From positions 124,001-188,000 of the forward strand of contig NZ_SNYI01000001.1 in NCBI RefSeq assembly GCF_004362865.1: 64,000 bases of DNA. Direction: 5' to 3'. Position numbers and translations under genes: made by a program. Positions 8,452-18,313 of the stretch are shown piece by piece; within the stretch, counting starts at the first letter, position 1, and each line of letters opens with the position of its first letter. The notes beneath the pieces were generated by a model. The model was given only the letters and a program-made list of their open reading frames with translations. It did not search any database and was not told the DNA's origin. The stretch comes from Zeaxanthinibacter enoshimensis. GTDB taxonomy: Bacteria; Bacteroidota; Bacteroidia; Flavobacteriales; Flavobacteriaceae.

Positions 8452-10179
8452 CTAGCTTTTGTTGTTTAACCTACTGGCCTGTCCGGCCCAATCGTCGCGT
8501 TGTGCCCTTCCTGGGAAGGAACCGGTAATCTCGTCAAGGAGCCTGTATTCTTTTTCCGTCATGCGGCTAACCTGCTCGTATGTATAGATCCCTAATTGGT
8601 TCAGGGTCTCCTCCATCTGAGGGCCAATACCTTTTATCTTCTTCAGGTCGTCCTTGCTTTCCTTACTAGCATCAAAAGTTCCAAGTGCACTGAGCAGGGC
8701 TTCTTTTTCAGCCATCGGGGCTTTTTCCACTACGGTTTTTTCCACCACAACTTCCTGCGGACCTACTTTCATCCTGGTGACTTCGTAAAGAGGTTTACCT
8801 GCATCGCGAAGTAACTTGTAGCGCTCCCCTGATGATTTCAGGATCGATTTCACCTCTGCCTGGGCAATTACCGGGAAGGTCCTTGCATACAACAGGAACA
8901 GCACAAAGAAGAATCCAATGGTACCGATAAAGATCCCGATATCGACGAATGTCGGAGAGAACATGGTCCATGATGAGGGAAGGTAATCACGGTGTAACGA
9001 GGTTACAATGATCACGAATCGCTCAAACCACATTCCAATGTTTACCACGATAGAGATGATAAAAGATACGACAATACTTGTCCTGATCTTTTTAAACCAC
9101 ATTACCTGCGGGGAAACAACGTTACAGGTCATCATCAACAGGTAAGACCACCAGTAAGGTCCGGTCGCCCTGTTAAGGAAGGCGTACTGTTCGTATTCCA
9201 CTCCGGAGTACCAGGCTACGAAGAGCTCGGTAATATAAGCACAGCCTACGATAGAACCGGTGATCATGATCACGATGTTCATCAGCTCAATGTGCTGCAC
9301 GGTAATATAAGCTTCCATGTTGCTCACCTTTCTCATGATGATCAGCAGGGTGTTCACCATGGCGAAACCAGAGAAAATAGCACCCGCAACGAAATAAGGA
9401 GGGAAAATGGTGGTATGCCATCCGGGAATTACCGAGGTAGCAAAGTCAAATGATACGATAGTGTGTACAGAAAGTACCAGTGGGGTTGCCAGACCGGCAA
9501 GAACCAGGGACACTTCCTCAAAACGCTGCCAATCCTTGGCACGTCCGCTCCACCCGAAACTCACCAAGCTGTAGATCTTCTTCTGGAAAGGTTTTACAGC
9601 CCTGTCACGGATCATGGCGAAATCAGGTAAAAGTCCTGTCCACCAGAATACCAGGGACACCGATAAATATGTTGAGATCGCAAATACGTCCCACAGCAGG
9701 GGTGAATTAAAGTTTACCCAAAGAGATCCGAACTGGTTAGGAATCGGGAGTACCCAGTATGCCAACCAGGGGCGCCCCATGTGGATGATCGGGAAAAGTC
9801 CCGCCTGGATCACAGAGAAGATGGTCATCGCCTCTGCAGACCGGTTGATCGCCATTCTCCATTTCTGGCGGAACAGCAACAGTACCGCGGAGATCAGGGT
9901 CCCTGCGTGACCAATACCTACCCACCAAACGAAGTTGGTGATATCCCAGGCCCAGCCTACTGTTTTATTCAACCCCCAGGTTCCGATCCCGGTAGAGATG
10001 GTGTAAATTATACAGCCTACTCCCCATAAAAATGCCGCCAGGGCAATAGAAAAAACTATCCACCAGTGCTTATTGGCTTTACCCTCTATGGGTTTAGCAA
10101 TATCAACGGACACATCGTGATAGCCTTTATCTCCAAGAACTAAGGGTTTACGTATTGGTGCTTCGTAATGCGACGCCAT
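8452..10179 (-). CDS. actC: Alternative complex III quinone-binding subunit ActC with C-terminal helix-hairpin-helix module
   Basis: A 575-residue subunit. Residues about 1-465 are the NrfD/PsrC-like ten-helix membrane core of ActC (motifs GIGHAGTLISAVLLLFRQ, WVNFNSPLLWDVFAIS). Residues about 505-575 form a soluble extension KDDLKKIKGIGPQMEETL...DDWAGQA, a helix-hairpin-helix module of the flap-endonuclease-like type. This tail is not part of the catalytic core of the ACIII family and also appears at the end of S2 (34391-35533). A linker of EVVVEKTVVEKAP repeats precedes it. ActC carries one of the quinol sites and is thought to take part in proton translocation. It overlaps nothing; 31 bp separate it from actB. 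Confidence 0.93.
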   Translation of the reverse strand: MASHYEAPIRKPLVLGDKGYHDVSVDIAKPIEGKANKHWWIVFSIALAAFLWGVGCIIYTISTGIGTWGLNKTVGWAWDITNFVWWVGIGHAGTLISAVLLLFRQKWRMAINRSAEAMTIFSVIQAGLFPIIHMGRPWLAYWVLPIPNQFGSLWVNFNSPLLWDVFAISTYLSVSLVFWWTGLLPDFAMIRDRAVKPFQKKIYSLVSFGWSGRAKDWQRFEEVSLVLAGLATPLVLSVHTIVSFDFATSVIPGWHTTIFPPYFVAGAIFSGFAMVNTLLIIMRKVSNMEAYITVQHIELMNIVIMITGSIVGCAYITELFVAWYSGVEYEQYAFLNRATGPYWWSYLLMMTCNVVSPQVMWFKKIRTSIVVSFIISIVVNIGMWFERFVIIVTSLHRDYLPSSWTMFSPTFVDIGIFIGTIGFFFVLFLLYARTFPVIAQAEVKSILKSSGERYKLLRDAGKPLYEVTRMKVGPQEVVVEKTVVEKAPMAEKEALLSALGTFDASKESKDDLKKIKGIGPQMEETLNQLGIYTYEQVSRMTEKEYRLLDEITGSFPGRAQRDDWAGQASRLNNKS

Positions 10180-10210
10180 AAAATTCTATTATTGTTACGT
10201 TCTTCTTTTA

Positions 10211-13200
10211 TTAAGCCTTTTCTGTATTTCGCACTTTTACGTGGTAGAATACATTGGGTTTGGTTCCTACGCTCTCGAGCAGGTGATACATTCGGTCATT
10301 ATCTTTCAGCTCCGCTACCTGGCTGTTTTCATCATTGATGTCTCCAAAGACGATCGCTCCATTGTTACAGGCATTAGAACAAGCGGTCTGGAATTCGCCA
10401 TCCTTCACGGTTCTTCCTTCCCTCTTGGCATCCAGGATCACTTTCTGTGTCATCTGGATACACATAGAACATTTTTCCATCACCCCTCTTGAACGAACGG
10501 TAACATCCGGGTTGATCACCATCTTCCCAAGATCGTTGTTCATATGGTAATCAAACTCATCGTTGTTATTGTAGAGGAACCAGTTAAATCGTCGCACTTT
10601 ATAAGGACAGTTATTCGCACAGTAACGTGTACCTACGCAACGGTTATACGCCATATGGTTCTGACCCTGGCGACTGTGTGAAGTTGCCGCTACCGGGCAA
10701 ACTGTTTCACAAGGCGCGTGGTTACAGTGCTGGCACATTACCGGCTGGAAGGCTACCTGCGGGTTGACCGCCGGATCTTCCATCTCCTCGAAACCTACCT
10801 TAGAACCAATAGCCCCGGAAAGGTTATCTTTTTTCTCGTTGTCATCTTCGAAGGTGTCTTCAGAAGAGTAGTAACGGTCTATTCTTAACCAGTGCATATC
10901 CCTGGAAAGCCTTACTTCTTTTTTTCCAACAACAGGAACGTTGTTCTCTGCGTGGCAGGCAATAACACACGCCCCACAACCCGTACAGGCATTCAGGTCT
11001 ATAGACATGTTAAAGTGGTGCCCGATAGAACGGTCAAATCCTTCCCATAAGTCTACTGTAGTGGCCGGCACTTCCTGGTGGTTCAGAGAAACCTGAGGCA
11101 CATGGTTCCATTCTGCGTGATCCTTGGTATTAAAGATCTCCAGGGTGGTTTCCTTTATGATATCACCCCTACCCATCAGGGTCTTGTGCAACTGAACACA
11201 TGCAAACTCATGCATTCCGGCTGCTTTAGTCACTTTTGCTTCCTGAATCGTAGAGAAGTTCTGGTAAAGCGGGAACGCATTTACTCCCACCTGCATATCC
11301 TCCCGTACCCCGGTCTTTTTCCCGTAGCCGAAAGCCAGTCCGACAGTCCCCGGAGCCTGCCCCGGCTGTATAATCACCGGCACATCCTTTAATGTAATGT
11401 CGTTTACGGTAACAGTTGCATAGCTTCCATCCAGTCCGCCATTGGCAACATGCTCGTTCTCAAATCCTAATTTCGCAGCGTCTGCTTTAGAAACCGTCAG
11501 GTAGTTATCCCAGGATACCCTGGTGATCGGGTCAGGGAACTCCTGCAGCCATGGGTTGTTGGCCTGCTGGCCATCGCCCATTCCTACTTTAGAGTAAAGC
11601 ACCAGTTCCATGTCAGAGGACGGGCTGGAGGCAAGCGCTCTTAAGGCAGATGCGACGGGTACAACAGAAGAAGTCATTGCTTCCTCGGCTCCTTCAGCAG
11701 CATCAGCCGGAGCAGCAGTTGCTTCAGACGTCATATCCCCGGAAGCTACAAAGGCTCCATCGTGTAATGCCTGGTTCCAGTCTGATCCGTTCAGGATATT
11801 TTCATTCCAGGTTGCTTTTACGTATTCGTAATAAGACACGTCATTATCCATCCATTTCAGGAGGGCTGTCTGGAACTGCCTGGTATCAAATAATTCTTTT
11901 ATCGTTGGCTGCATCAGGCTGTAGTGCCCCTTTTTCAACTGTACGTCACCCCATGACTCAAGGTAATGGTTAGATGCACCGGTGAATTTAGACGCAGCGG
12001 TAGTATCGTTCCATAAGGTTGAGAAAGCGACAGACACATCTACTTTCGCAAGCCCTTCAAGGAATTCTGCTGCATTAGGCAGCGAGTAAACCGGGTTTAC
12101 ACCATCCATCAGCAAGGCACCTACCTTACCGGCATTCATGTCTGCGATCAACTCGTTCACCGCAGCAGTGCTCCCCTGGCGAATGTAGCGAGGCGCGGAA
12201 GGGTTAAAAGCCTTACTTCCTAACATCTCATTGATCTCCAGCACCACAGCCTGCGCATTGACGTCATCAATACCGGTAACCACAACGGCTCCACTGCGAT
12301 TCTTCGAGATCTCAGCAGCGATCTGGTCCAGGGCGCGCTCAGCAGCCTCGGGCAGTTCACCACCTACGGTAGTACCATTCAGTTTACCGTAAAGTTTTGC
12401 CAAAGCAATTTTCTGCTGGCTTGGCTTCAGCATAATACGTTTATCGGCATTTGCACCGGTCAGAGACATATTGGCCTCTATCTGTACATGCCTAGACATT
12501 TTTCCATTCTTAGGAACACGACCTTTGGAATAACCTGAATCAAAGTTTCCTCCCTGCCAGTCGGCCAGGAAATCAGCCCCGATCCCTACAATATAGTCGG
12601 CCTTCTCAAAGTCGTAATCTGCAAGGGCACGCTCACCGTAACGGGCTTCAAAAGCACTCAGCGCGGCATCCTCTGAAATGGTATCGTAAGTAACATGACT
12701 TACATTAGGGTATTTAGCCTGGAACTCAGAAATAAGTCGGTCTGTAGATGGACTAGCATACGTCTGGGTAAGCAGAACAACCTTCTTCCCTGAATTCTGT
12801 GTAGCATTAAGCGTGGCTTTTACCGTAGCATCCAGGGTATCCCAGTCTGTCTGCTCTTCCCCTGCCATAGGACCTTGCAGCCTGCTGCTGTCATATAAAG
12901 ACAACACAGAAGCCTGTATCCTGGCGTTTGCTCCATTATTAGATTTAGCATCCTTGTTATTTTCCACCTTAATCGGGCGACCTTCACGGGTCTTGATCAG
13001 GATGCTGGCAAAATCATATCCATTAGCTATAGTGGTAGCATAATAATTAGCCACCCCCGGGATGATCTGCTCTGGCTGAACCACGTAAGGAATAGAATAG
13101 TTCACCGGGCCTTCACAGGCTGCCAGTGATGCTGCCGCTGTACTGAACCCGACATACTTCAGGAAATCCCTTCGGTTGGTAGTGGTAGCCGCAAGTCCTT

Positions 13201-13327
13201 CTTTATCTCCAAGGAATTCGTCAACCGGCACTTCCTCCGGAAATTCGTTTTGTCTTAGCTGCTCAACAATGGAATTGTTCGGACTTAACTCCGCTTCACT
13301 CTTCCAATATTTCTTGTTTGATGCCAT
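10211..13327 (-). CDS. actB: Alternative complex III iron-sulfur subunit ActB (molybdopterin-oxidoreductase-like)
   Basis: A 1038-residue fusion typical of ActB. The N-terminal two thirds resembles molybdopterin oxidoreductases, although ACIII has no molybdenum cofactor. The C-terminal third is a four-cluster ferredoxin domain with visible cysteine sets CTGCGACVIACHAENN, CQHCNHAPCETVCPVAA, RYCANNCPYK and CSMCIQ with CSNACNNGA. A twin-arginine signal occurs internally after a soluble leader (NRRDFLKYVGFSTAAASLAAC, around residues 51-71), ending in a lipobox-like LAAC; this is the variant Tat arrangement seen in Bacteroidota ActB. It passes electrons from the quinol site to ActA. It is second in the operon, 34 bp after actA. 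Confidence 0.95.
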   Translation of the reverse strand: MASNKKYWKSEAELSPNNSIVEQLRQNEFPEEVPVDEFLGDKEGLAATTTNRRDFLKYVGFSTAAASLAACEGPVNYSIPYVVQPEQIIPGVANYYATTIANGYDFASILIKTREGRPIKVENNKDAKSNNGANARIQASVLSLYDSSRLQGPMAGEEQTDWDTLDATVKATLNATQNSGKKVVLLTQTYASPSTDRLISEFQAKYPNVSHVTYDTISEDAALSAFEARYGERALADYDFEKADYIVGIGADFLADWQGGNFDSGYSKGRVPKNGKMSRHVQIEANMSLTGANADKRIMLKPSQQKIALAKLYGKLNGTTVGGELPEAAERALDQIAAEISKNRSGAVVVTGIDDVNAQAVVLEINEMLGSKAFNPSAPRYIRQGSTAAVNELIADMNAGKVGALLMDGVNPVYSLPNAAEFLEGLAKVDVSVAFSTLWNDTTAASKFTGASNHYLESWGDVQLKKGHYSLMQPTIKELFDTRQFQTALLKWMDNDVSYYEYVKATWNENILNGSDWNQALHDGAFVASGDMTSEATAAPADAAEGAEEAMTSSVVPVASALRALASSPSSDMELVLYSKVGMGDGQQANNPWLQEFPDPITRVSWDNYLTVSKADAAKLGFENEHVANGGLDGSYATVTVNDITLKDVPVIIQPGQAPGTVGLAFGYGKKTGVREDMQVGVNAFPLYQNFSTIQEAKVTKAAGMHEFACVQLHKTLMGRGDIIKETTLEIFNTKDHAEWNHVPQVSLNHQEVPATTVDLWEGFDRSIGHHFNMSIDLNACTGCGACVIACHAENNVPVVGKKEVRLSRDMHWLRIDRYYSSEDTFEDDNEKKDNLSGAIGSKVGFEEMEDPAVNPQVAFQPVMCQHCNHAPCETVCPVAATSHSRQGQNHMAYNRCVGTRYCANNCPYKVRRFNWFLYNNNDEFDYHMNNDLGKMVINPDVTVRSRGVMEKCSMCIQMTQKVILDAKREGRTVKDGEFQTACSNACNNGAIVFGDINDENSQVAELKDNDRMYHLLESVGTKPNVFYHVKVRNTEKA

Positions 13328-13361
13328 ATGCTATTGATGAAATTAGCTGCTGCTTTTATAA

Positions 13362-14747
13362 TTAATAGTGACACTTCCCACATTCAAGACCACCTAATTG
13401 GGCCGCAGTGAGCTGATCAACTCCATATTTCTTTGATAGTTCCTCGTGGATCTTTTCGTAATATTCGTTCCCCTCAACCTTCACATTGGTCTCCCTGTGA
13501 CAGTTAATACACCATCCCATGGTAAGCGGTGAGTACTGGTACATGATCTCCATTTCCTCTACCGGGCCATGGCAGGTCTGACATTCGATCCCCGCTACAG
13601 AAACGTGCTGGGAGTGGTTGAAGTAAGCAAAATCAGGAAGGTTGTGAATACGAACCCATTCCACAGGCTGGGTCTCCCCGGTATACCTCTGGTTGGTCTC
13701 ATCCCACCCGACTGCCTTGTATAATTTCTTGATCTCCTTGGTGTAGAACTCATTGGTATACCCGTTTGCCAGATCCTCAGGACTTGGTCCTTCCGGGTTA
13801 CCCTTGTATTCGTAGATAGATTTATGACAGTTCATACAGACATTCAGCGAAGGAATACCTGAGTGTTTGGAAACACGCGCTGAAGAGTGACAGTACTTAC
13901 ACTCAATCTTGTTATCACCCGCGTGGATCTTGTGCGAATAATGGATCGGCTGCACCGGAGCATATCCCTGGTCCACACCCACCTGCATCATCCAGCCGTA
14001 AGCATAGTATGCAGCGACAAGCATCAGGAAGATCACGGAAACCAATACCAGGAACTGGTTCTGGGCAAAAGCCTTCCAGATCGGTGTACGCTTCTCTGTC
14101 TTTTCTTTTTCTATCACCACCCCGCTGGCCTCGGCAATACGCTTTAGCGTGCTGTTCACCAGGAACAACATCACCACCAGGATTCCAAATACCAGGACAA
14201 GTGCTCCAAGGATCAGGTCATTAGAGATCCCCGATCCACCACCGGTGCCGGTCTCTCCACCTGTAGGCACTGCAGTTGTTTGTGGCGGAGCAGGAGGCGG
14301 AGCTGAAGTATACGCCAGGATATTATCGATATCTTCATTGGAAAGGGTCGGGAAAGCGGTCATCGCCGCCTGGTTGTATTCGTTGTATATTTCGTTGGCG
14401 TAAGCATCCCCTGACGCGATCATCGCGGGACTGTTCTTGATCCATGCATACAACCAATCCTTACCCAGGCCTTCTTCTTCAGCCAGCCTGCTTTCTACGT
14501 TAGCCAGGGCAGGCCCCGTCATCTTGCGGTTCAGGGCGTGACATGCCGCACAGTTCTGGTTGAACAATTGCTTCCCCTTAGCTGGATCACCCGCACTTTC
14601 GTCAGATGCCTGGCTAGCGGTCTCAGTCTCCGCAGCGGCCGGTTCAGCGGCTTCCTGGGCACTAAGAGGTGCAGAAAATAGTAATGTTACGAAGAGGCTG
14701 ATGCCTAATACAGTAGCGATTTGATGGCGGTTTAGAACCTTTTTCAT
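13362..14747 (-). CDS. actA: Alternative complex III multihaem cytochrome ActA with N-terminal monohaem domain
   Basis: A membrane-anchored multihaem cytochrome of 461 residues from the chosen start. Six CxxCH motifs are visible: CAACH in a monohaem cytochrome c domain near residues 66-70, then a helix at about 175-200, another at about 230-250, and a pentahaem region with CKYCH, CMNCH, CQTCH, CINCH and CGKCH. The ATG at 14747 gives a classical signal peptide MKKVLNRHQIATVLGISLFV; an in-frame ATG at 14777 would add ten residues before it. ActA is the periplasmic electron conduit of ACIII and the first gene of the operon. The five-haem part is standard; the extra N-terminal haem domain is found in Bacteroidota forms. 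Confidence 0.93.
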   Translation of the reverse strand: MKKVLNRHQIATVLGISLFVTLLFSAPLSAQEAAEPAAAETETASQASDESAGDPAKGKQLFNQNCAACHALNRKMTGPALANVESRLAEEEGLGKDWLYAWIKNSPAMIASGDAYANEIYNEYNQAAMTAFPTLSNEDIDNILAYTSAPPPAPPQTTAVPTGGETGTGGGSGISNDLILGALVLVFGILVVMLFLVNSTLKRIAEASGVVIEKEKTEKRTPIWKAFAQNQFLVLVSVIFLMLVAAYYAYGWMMQVGVDQGYAPVQPIHYSHKIHAGDNKIECKYCHSSARVSKHSGIPSLNVCMNCHKSIYEYKGNPEGPSPEDLANGYTNEFYTKEIKKLYKAVGWDETNQRYTGETQPVEWVRIHNLPDFAYFNHSQHVSVAGIECQTCHGPVEEMEIMYQYSPLTMGWCINCHRETNVKVEGNEYYEKIHEELSKKYGVDQLTAAQLGGLECGKCHY

Positions 14748-14886
14748 GTGTTGCTTTTCAATATTTTCAACGGTCATACGAAGCTGGATACACCCGAACT
14801 GTTATAAGATCTACCTCTTGATCAACACTCCGGATTTACCTGTTTCATACATAAAATAGTACTATCGAAATCTTGGCACGATTATT

Positions 14887-14900
14887 CCTAATGTATTAGG
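14887..14900. promoter_or_regulatory. Inverted repeat in the actA leader region
   Basis: CCTAATGTATTAGG is a 6-2-6 perfect inverted repeat, 140 bp upstream of the actA start and downstream of a candidate -7 element. Its size and symmetry fit a dimeric regulator site. No cognate regulator is in the window. Confidence 0.35.
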
Positions 14901-14935
14901 ACGGATGGGGAATTCACGGCCATTAAAATTGACAG

Positions 14936-14943
14936 CAAAAATA
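14936..14943 (-). promoter_or_regulatory. Candidate promoter of the actABCDEF-coxBA operon
   Basis: On the minus strand the sequence reads TATTTTTG, matching the Bacteroidota -7 element TAnnTTTG. No clear TTTG lies at the -33 distance, so the assignment is moderate. The implied 5' leader is about 180 nt. Confidence 0.4.
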
Positions 14944-14975
14944 CGACATAGACTTTATTTTGGAAATGTTAAGGT

Positions 14976-14999
14976 ATTTATAATTCTCAATTTATAATT
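14976..14999. repeat. Tandem 10-bp direct repeat between actA and the SPOR gene
   Basis: ATTTATAATT occurs twice in the same orientation, separated by CTCA, giving a 14-bp period. It sits upstream of both divergent genes, in the -33 to -70 zone of each candidate promoter. It could be an activator or UP-like element, or simply AT-rich sequence. The rest of the 322-bp gene-free stretch 14748-15069 holds only the elements listed here. Confidence 0.35.
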
Positions 15000-15042
15000 A
15001 TTCTAAATAAGCCGGGAAAGTACCGTATACTAAGCAATAAAT

Positions 15043-15050
15043 TACCTTTG
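15043..15050 (+). promoter_or_regulatory. Candidate promoter of the SPOR-domain gene
   Basis: TACCTTTG matches the Bacteroidota -7 element TAnnTTTG, 20 bp before the ATG at 15070. No exact -33 TTTG is visible. Confidence 0.45.
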
Positions 15051-15069
15051 TAATAATTAAAATGATATT

Positions 15070-15432
15070 ATGAAAACTGCATTTTTAACCCTTGTTCTTC
15101 TCTGTACTTCAGGGATTTCAATTGCCCAGCAGGGCACGGTACAGGTAAAACAGGACCGCGAATTGTCCCAATTGCTGAACCTTTATAAGAAAGCCAATGA
15201 AAGTGCCGATTTCTATACCATACAAATAGGTTTTGGGTCTTATGACAAGGCACAAAAGCTGAAATCGGATGCCGAAGTGGACTTCCCCGGGTGGTATACC
15301 AAGATCATATTTGACTCCCCTACTTACCGCGTGCACGTAGGTAAATTCAGCACAAAACTGGAGGGAGAGCGGCATTTTACCGAGGTCCGGAAAAAGTACC
15401 CCGAATCGCTATTATTGTCTCCTAAAAATTAA
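15070..15432 (+). CDS. Exported SPOR-domain protein
   Basis: A 120-residue protein: signal peptide MKTAFLTLVLLCTSGISIAQ followed by a short helical linker and one SPOR domain at about residues 45-118 (FYTIQIGFGSYDKAQKLKSD ... YRVHVGKFSTKLEGERHFTE). SPOR domains bind peptidoglycan strands lacking stem peptides, often at division sites. Here no membrane anchor or catalytic domain is fused, so it is a free periplasmic SPOR protein. It is transcribed alone and convergent with infB; the shared terminator follows at 15476-15507. Confidence 0.85.
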   Translation: MKTAFLTLVLLCTSGISIAQQGTVQVKQDRELSQLLNLYKKANESADFYTIQIGFGSYDKAQKLKSDAEVDFPGWYTKIIFDSPTYRVHVGKFSTKLEGERHFTEVRKKYPESLLLSPKN

Positions 15433-15475
15433 AACATTCCCCGGCACAACCTTAGAAAGCGGGGAATACAAAACA

Positions 15476-15507
15476 AAAAAAGGGCCATCATCTGATGGCC
15501 CTTTTTT
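15476..15507. terminator. Convergent rho-independent terminator
   Basis: AAAAAGGGCCATCA pairs with TGATGGCCCTTTTT around a very short loop, with A-tract on one side and T-tract on the other; it serves the SPOR gene (+) and infB (-). A weaker hairpin ATTCCCC/GGGGAAT lies just upstream at 15436-15468. Confidence 0.85.
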
Positions 15508-15525
15508 CATATTATATAATAACTC

Positions 15526-18270
15526 TTAAAGAGTCTTCTTCACAGCTACTTCCTGGAATGCTTCCACGATATCGCTTTCCTGTATGTCGTTGTAGTTCTT
15601 GATCTGCAGACCACAATCGTAGCCTTTAGATACTTCCTTAACGTCATCCTTGAATCGCTTCAGCGAGGCCAGGGTTCCGGTGTAGATCACCACCCCGTCA
15701 CGGATAAGCCTGATATTGGACGAGCGGTAGATCTTACCACTGGTCACCATACACCCGGCAATAGTTCCAACTTTAGAGATCTTGAAGGTTTCTCGGATCT
15801 CGGCAGTACCGGTGATCTCTTCCTTCATCTCAGGTGAAAGCATACCTTCCATCGCATCCTTCAGGTCGTTGATGGCGTCGTAGATGATAGAGTACATCCT
15901 GATATCAATCTCTTCCTTATCGGCGATATCACGTGCATTACCCATCGGCCTTACGTTAAACCCGATCACGATCGCGTCAGAAGCTGATGCCAGCAAGACA
16001 TCGGATTCGGTGATCGCACCCACTCCTTTATGAATGATGTTTACTTGTATCTCGTCTGTAGACAACTTCTGGAAGGAATCGGTAAGTGCCTCTACGGAAC
16101 CATCCACATCTCCTTTCAGGATAATATTAAGCTCCTTGAAGTCACCTAGCGCAATTCGCCTTCCAATTTCATCAAGCGTAATATGACGTTGCGTCCTTAC
16201 AGACTGTTCACGCTGCAACTGCGCTCTCTTAGCTGCAATCTGCTTCGCCTCTTTCTCATCTTCCATGACATTGAACTTGTCACCAGCCTGTGGCGCACCG
16301 TCCAGTCCAAGAATAGAGATAGGTGTAGAAGGCCCTGCTTTTTTCACGGCGTTACCGCGTTCATCCTGCATGGCTTTGATCTTACCACTGCAAGTACCTG
16401 CAAGGACATAGTCCCCGATAGAAAGGGTACCGGACTGAACCAGGATAGTAGATACGTATCCACGTCCTTTATCCAGGAATGCCTCTACTACTGTACCGCT
16501 GGCCAGCCTGTCCGGGTTAGCTTTCAGGTCGAGCATTTCTGCTTCCAGCAATACCTTTTCCAGTAATTCTTTTACACCTGTCCCGGTCTTAGCCGAGATG
16601 TCGTGCGATTGTATTTTTCCACCCCAGTCCTCAACGAGGAGGTTCATCTGCGCAAGTCCTTCCTTGATCTTATCAGGGTTTGCTGTCGGGCGGTCAATTT
16701 TGTTGATAGCGAAGATCATGGGAACGCCTGCCGCTTGTGCGTGGCTAATAGCTTCCTTGGTCTGTGGCATGATATCATCATCCGCAGCGATCACAACGAT
16801 CGCTATATCGGTGACCTGGGCACCACGAGCCCGCATGGCGGTAAACGCCTCGTGACCGGGTGTATCCAGGAATGTGATCTTGTTTCCATTTTCCAGGCTT
16901 ACCCCGTATGCCCCGATGTGCTGGGTAATACCCCCACTCTCACCGGCGATCACGTTTTCCTTACGGACATAATCAAGCAAGGATGTTTTACCGTGGTCTA
17001 CGTGACCCATTACGGTTACGATCGGAGCTCTTGGCTTAAGATCCTCTGGTTTATCCTCAACTTCTTCAAAAGATTCTTCCAGCTCAGCAGTAACAAACTC
17101 CACTTCGTAACCAAATTCGTCGGCCACGATAGAAAGGGTTTCCGCATCCAGTCGCTGGTTCATGGTTACCATGATCCCGAGAGACATACAGGCTGAGATG
17201 ATATCCGTTGTTGATACATTCATCATGGTTGCAACCTCTCCTACAGTAACGAACTCGGTTACCTTCAGGATCTTGCTTTCCAATTCCTGCTGCTCCAGGT
17301 CGCGCTCGGTCTGCTGGCGGTGCTGGTCTCGTTTATCTCTACGGTACTTTGCCCCTTTTCCACGCTTGGATTTTCCTTGCAGTTTCTCCAGGGTTTCCCG
17401 CACTTGTTTTTGCACTTCCTCCTCGGTAGGCTCTACCTTAGGAGCAGAAGAGAATCGCTGCCCGCGTTTTGCCCCAGGCTTACCTCTGCCGGCACCGGGA
17501 GCATTATTGCTGACGATCCTTCGGCGTCTTTTCTTCTTATCGCTGGAATCGCTGCCTTTAGCTTCTTCCTTCTTCTTCTTGGGTTTCTTGAACTGGGAGA
17601 GGTCTATCTTATCCTTAATATTAGGACCGGATAGTTTCTGGTAGTTGGTTTTGATAGTATCAGAGTCCGCCGATTTTTCCTCGGCTTCTTCTTTCTTGGC
17701 CGGTTCTTCCTTGGCGGCTGAGGGCTTCTCTTCAGCTTTAGGAGCTTCCTCTGCCTTAGGAGCTTCCTCTGCCTTTTTCTCGGCCTTGGGAGCTTCAACC
17801 GGCTCAGCTTTAGGCTGTTCTGCAGGTTCCTCTTTGGCAGCCACAGGCTTCTCTTCAGCTTTGGGTGCTTCTTCCTGCTCTTTCGGAGCTTCTTTCTTAC
17901 CGAGGTTATCCAGGTCTATCTTCCCAACGGTTTTAGGACCCGATAATTCAGCTTTGGCGGAAACCACTTCTTTTTCAGCGGCGCGCTTTTCCCGTGCAAG
18001 ACGTTTTTCTTCCTGCTCCTGCTCCATCTGAAGCCTCAGGGCTTCTTTCTCCTTACGCTTTTCTTCACCAACCTCCTTAGATGCAACTTTCTTGCTCATA
18101 TCGGTCTGGAACTCATCTAGGAGAACCTGATATACATCATTGGAGATCTTAGTGGTAGGGCGTGCTTCGACCTGGTGTCCTTTCGACGCCAAAAAATCGA
18201 CTGCCCTATCCAGTGATATATTAAGTTCTCGCAAGACTTTGTTAAGCCTTATTGTTGCATTTCCTGCCAT
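15526..18270 (-). CDS. infB: Translation initiation factor IF-2
   Basis: A 914-residue IF-2. The GTPase domain begins near residue 421 with [12 protein letters not shown] (G1), then DTPGHEAF (G3) and NKIDRP (G4), followed by domains II, III and the C-terminal fMet-tRNA-binding domain. The N-terminus has an IF2_N helix ([19 protein letters not shown]) and a long low-complexity linker of Ala, Glu, Pro and Lys with repeated PKAEE/AAKEEPA units (about residues 120-200). A short motif occurs twice in it: [12 protein letters not shown] near 108 and [12 protein letters not shown] near 211. It brings initiator tRNA to the 30S subunit. It is last in rimP-nusA-infB, 43 bp after nusA. Confidence 0.97.
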   Translation of the reverse strand: MAGNATIRLNKVLRELNISLDRAVDFLASKGHQVEARPTTKISNDVYQVLLDEFQTDMSKKVASKEVGEEKRKEKEALRLQMEQEQEEKRLAREKRAAEKEVVSAKAELSGPKTVGKIDLDNLGKKEAPKEQEEAPKAEEKPVAAKEEPAEQPKAEPVEAPKAEKKAEEAPKAEEAPKAEEKPSAAKEEPAKKEEAEEKSADSDTIKTNYQKLSGPNIKDKIDLSQFKKPKKKKEEAKGSDSSDKKKRRRRIVSNNAPGAGRGKPGAKRGQRFSSAPKVEPTEEEVQKQVRETLEKLQGKSKRGKGAKYRRDKRDQHRQQTERDLEQQELESKILKVTEFVTVGEVATMMNVSTTDIISACMSLGIMVTMNQRLDAETLSIVADEFGYEVEFVTAELEESFEEVEDKPEDLKPRAPIVTVMGHVDHGKTSLLDYVRKENVIAGESGGITQHIGAYGVSLENGNKITFLDTPGHEAFTAMRARGAQVTDIAIVVIAADDDIMPQTKEAISHAQAAGVPMIFAINKIDRPTANPDKIKEGLAQMNLLVEDWGGKIQSHDISAKTGTGVKELLEKVLLEAEMLDLKANPDRLASGTVVEAFLDKGRGYVSTILVQSGTLSIGDYVLAGTCSGKIKAMQDERGNAVKKAGPSTPISILGLDGAPQAGDKFNVMEDEKEAKQIAAKRAQLQREQSVRTQRHITLDEIGRRIALGDFKELNIILKGDVDGSVEALTDSFQKLSTDEIQVNIIHKGVGAITESDVLLASASDAIVIGFNVRPMGNARDIADKEEIDIRMYSIIYDAINDLKDAMEGMLSPEMKEEITGTAEIRETFKISKVGTIAGCMVTSGKIYRSSNIRLIRDGVVIYTGTLASLKRFKDDVKEVSKGYDCGLQIKNYNDIQESDIVEAFQEVAVKKTL

Positions 18271-18313
18271 ATAATCTATTTACCTCTCTTTAAATACGCT
18301 GCTAATATAGAGC

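Noticed and set aside
14748-14777. Upstream ATG of actA
   Set aside because: Adds ten residues in front of a complete signal peptide; kept only as an alternative start.
17604-17798. Arg/Lys-rich short frame inside the infB linker
   Set aside because: Frame-shifted reading of the repetitive linker; not a separate gene.
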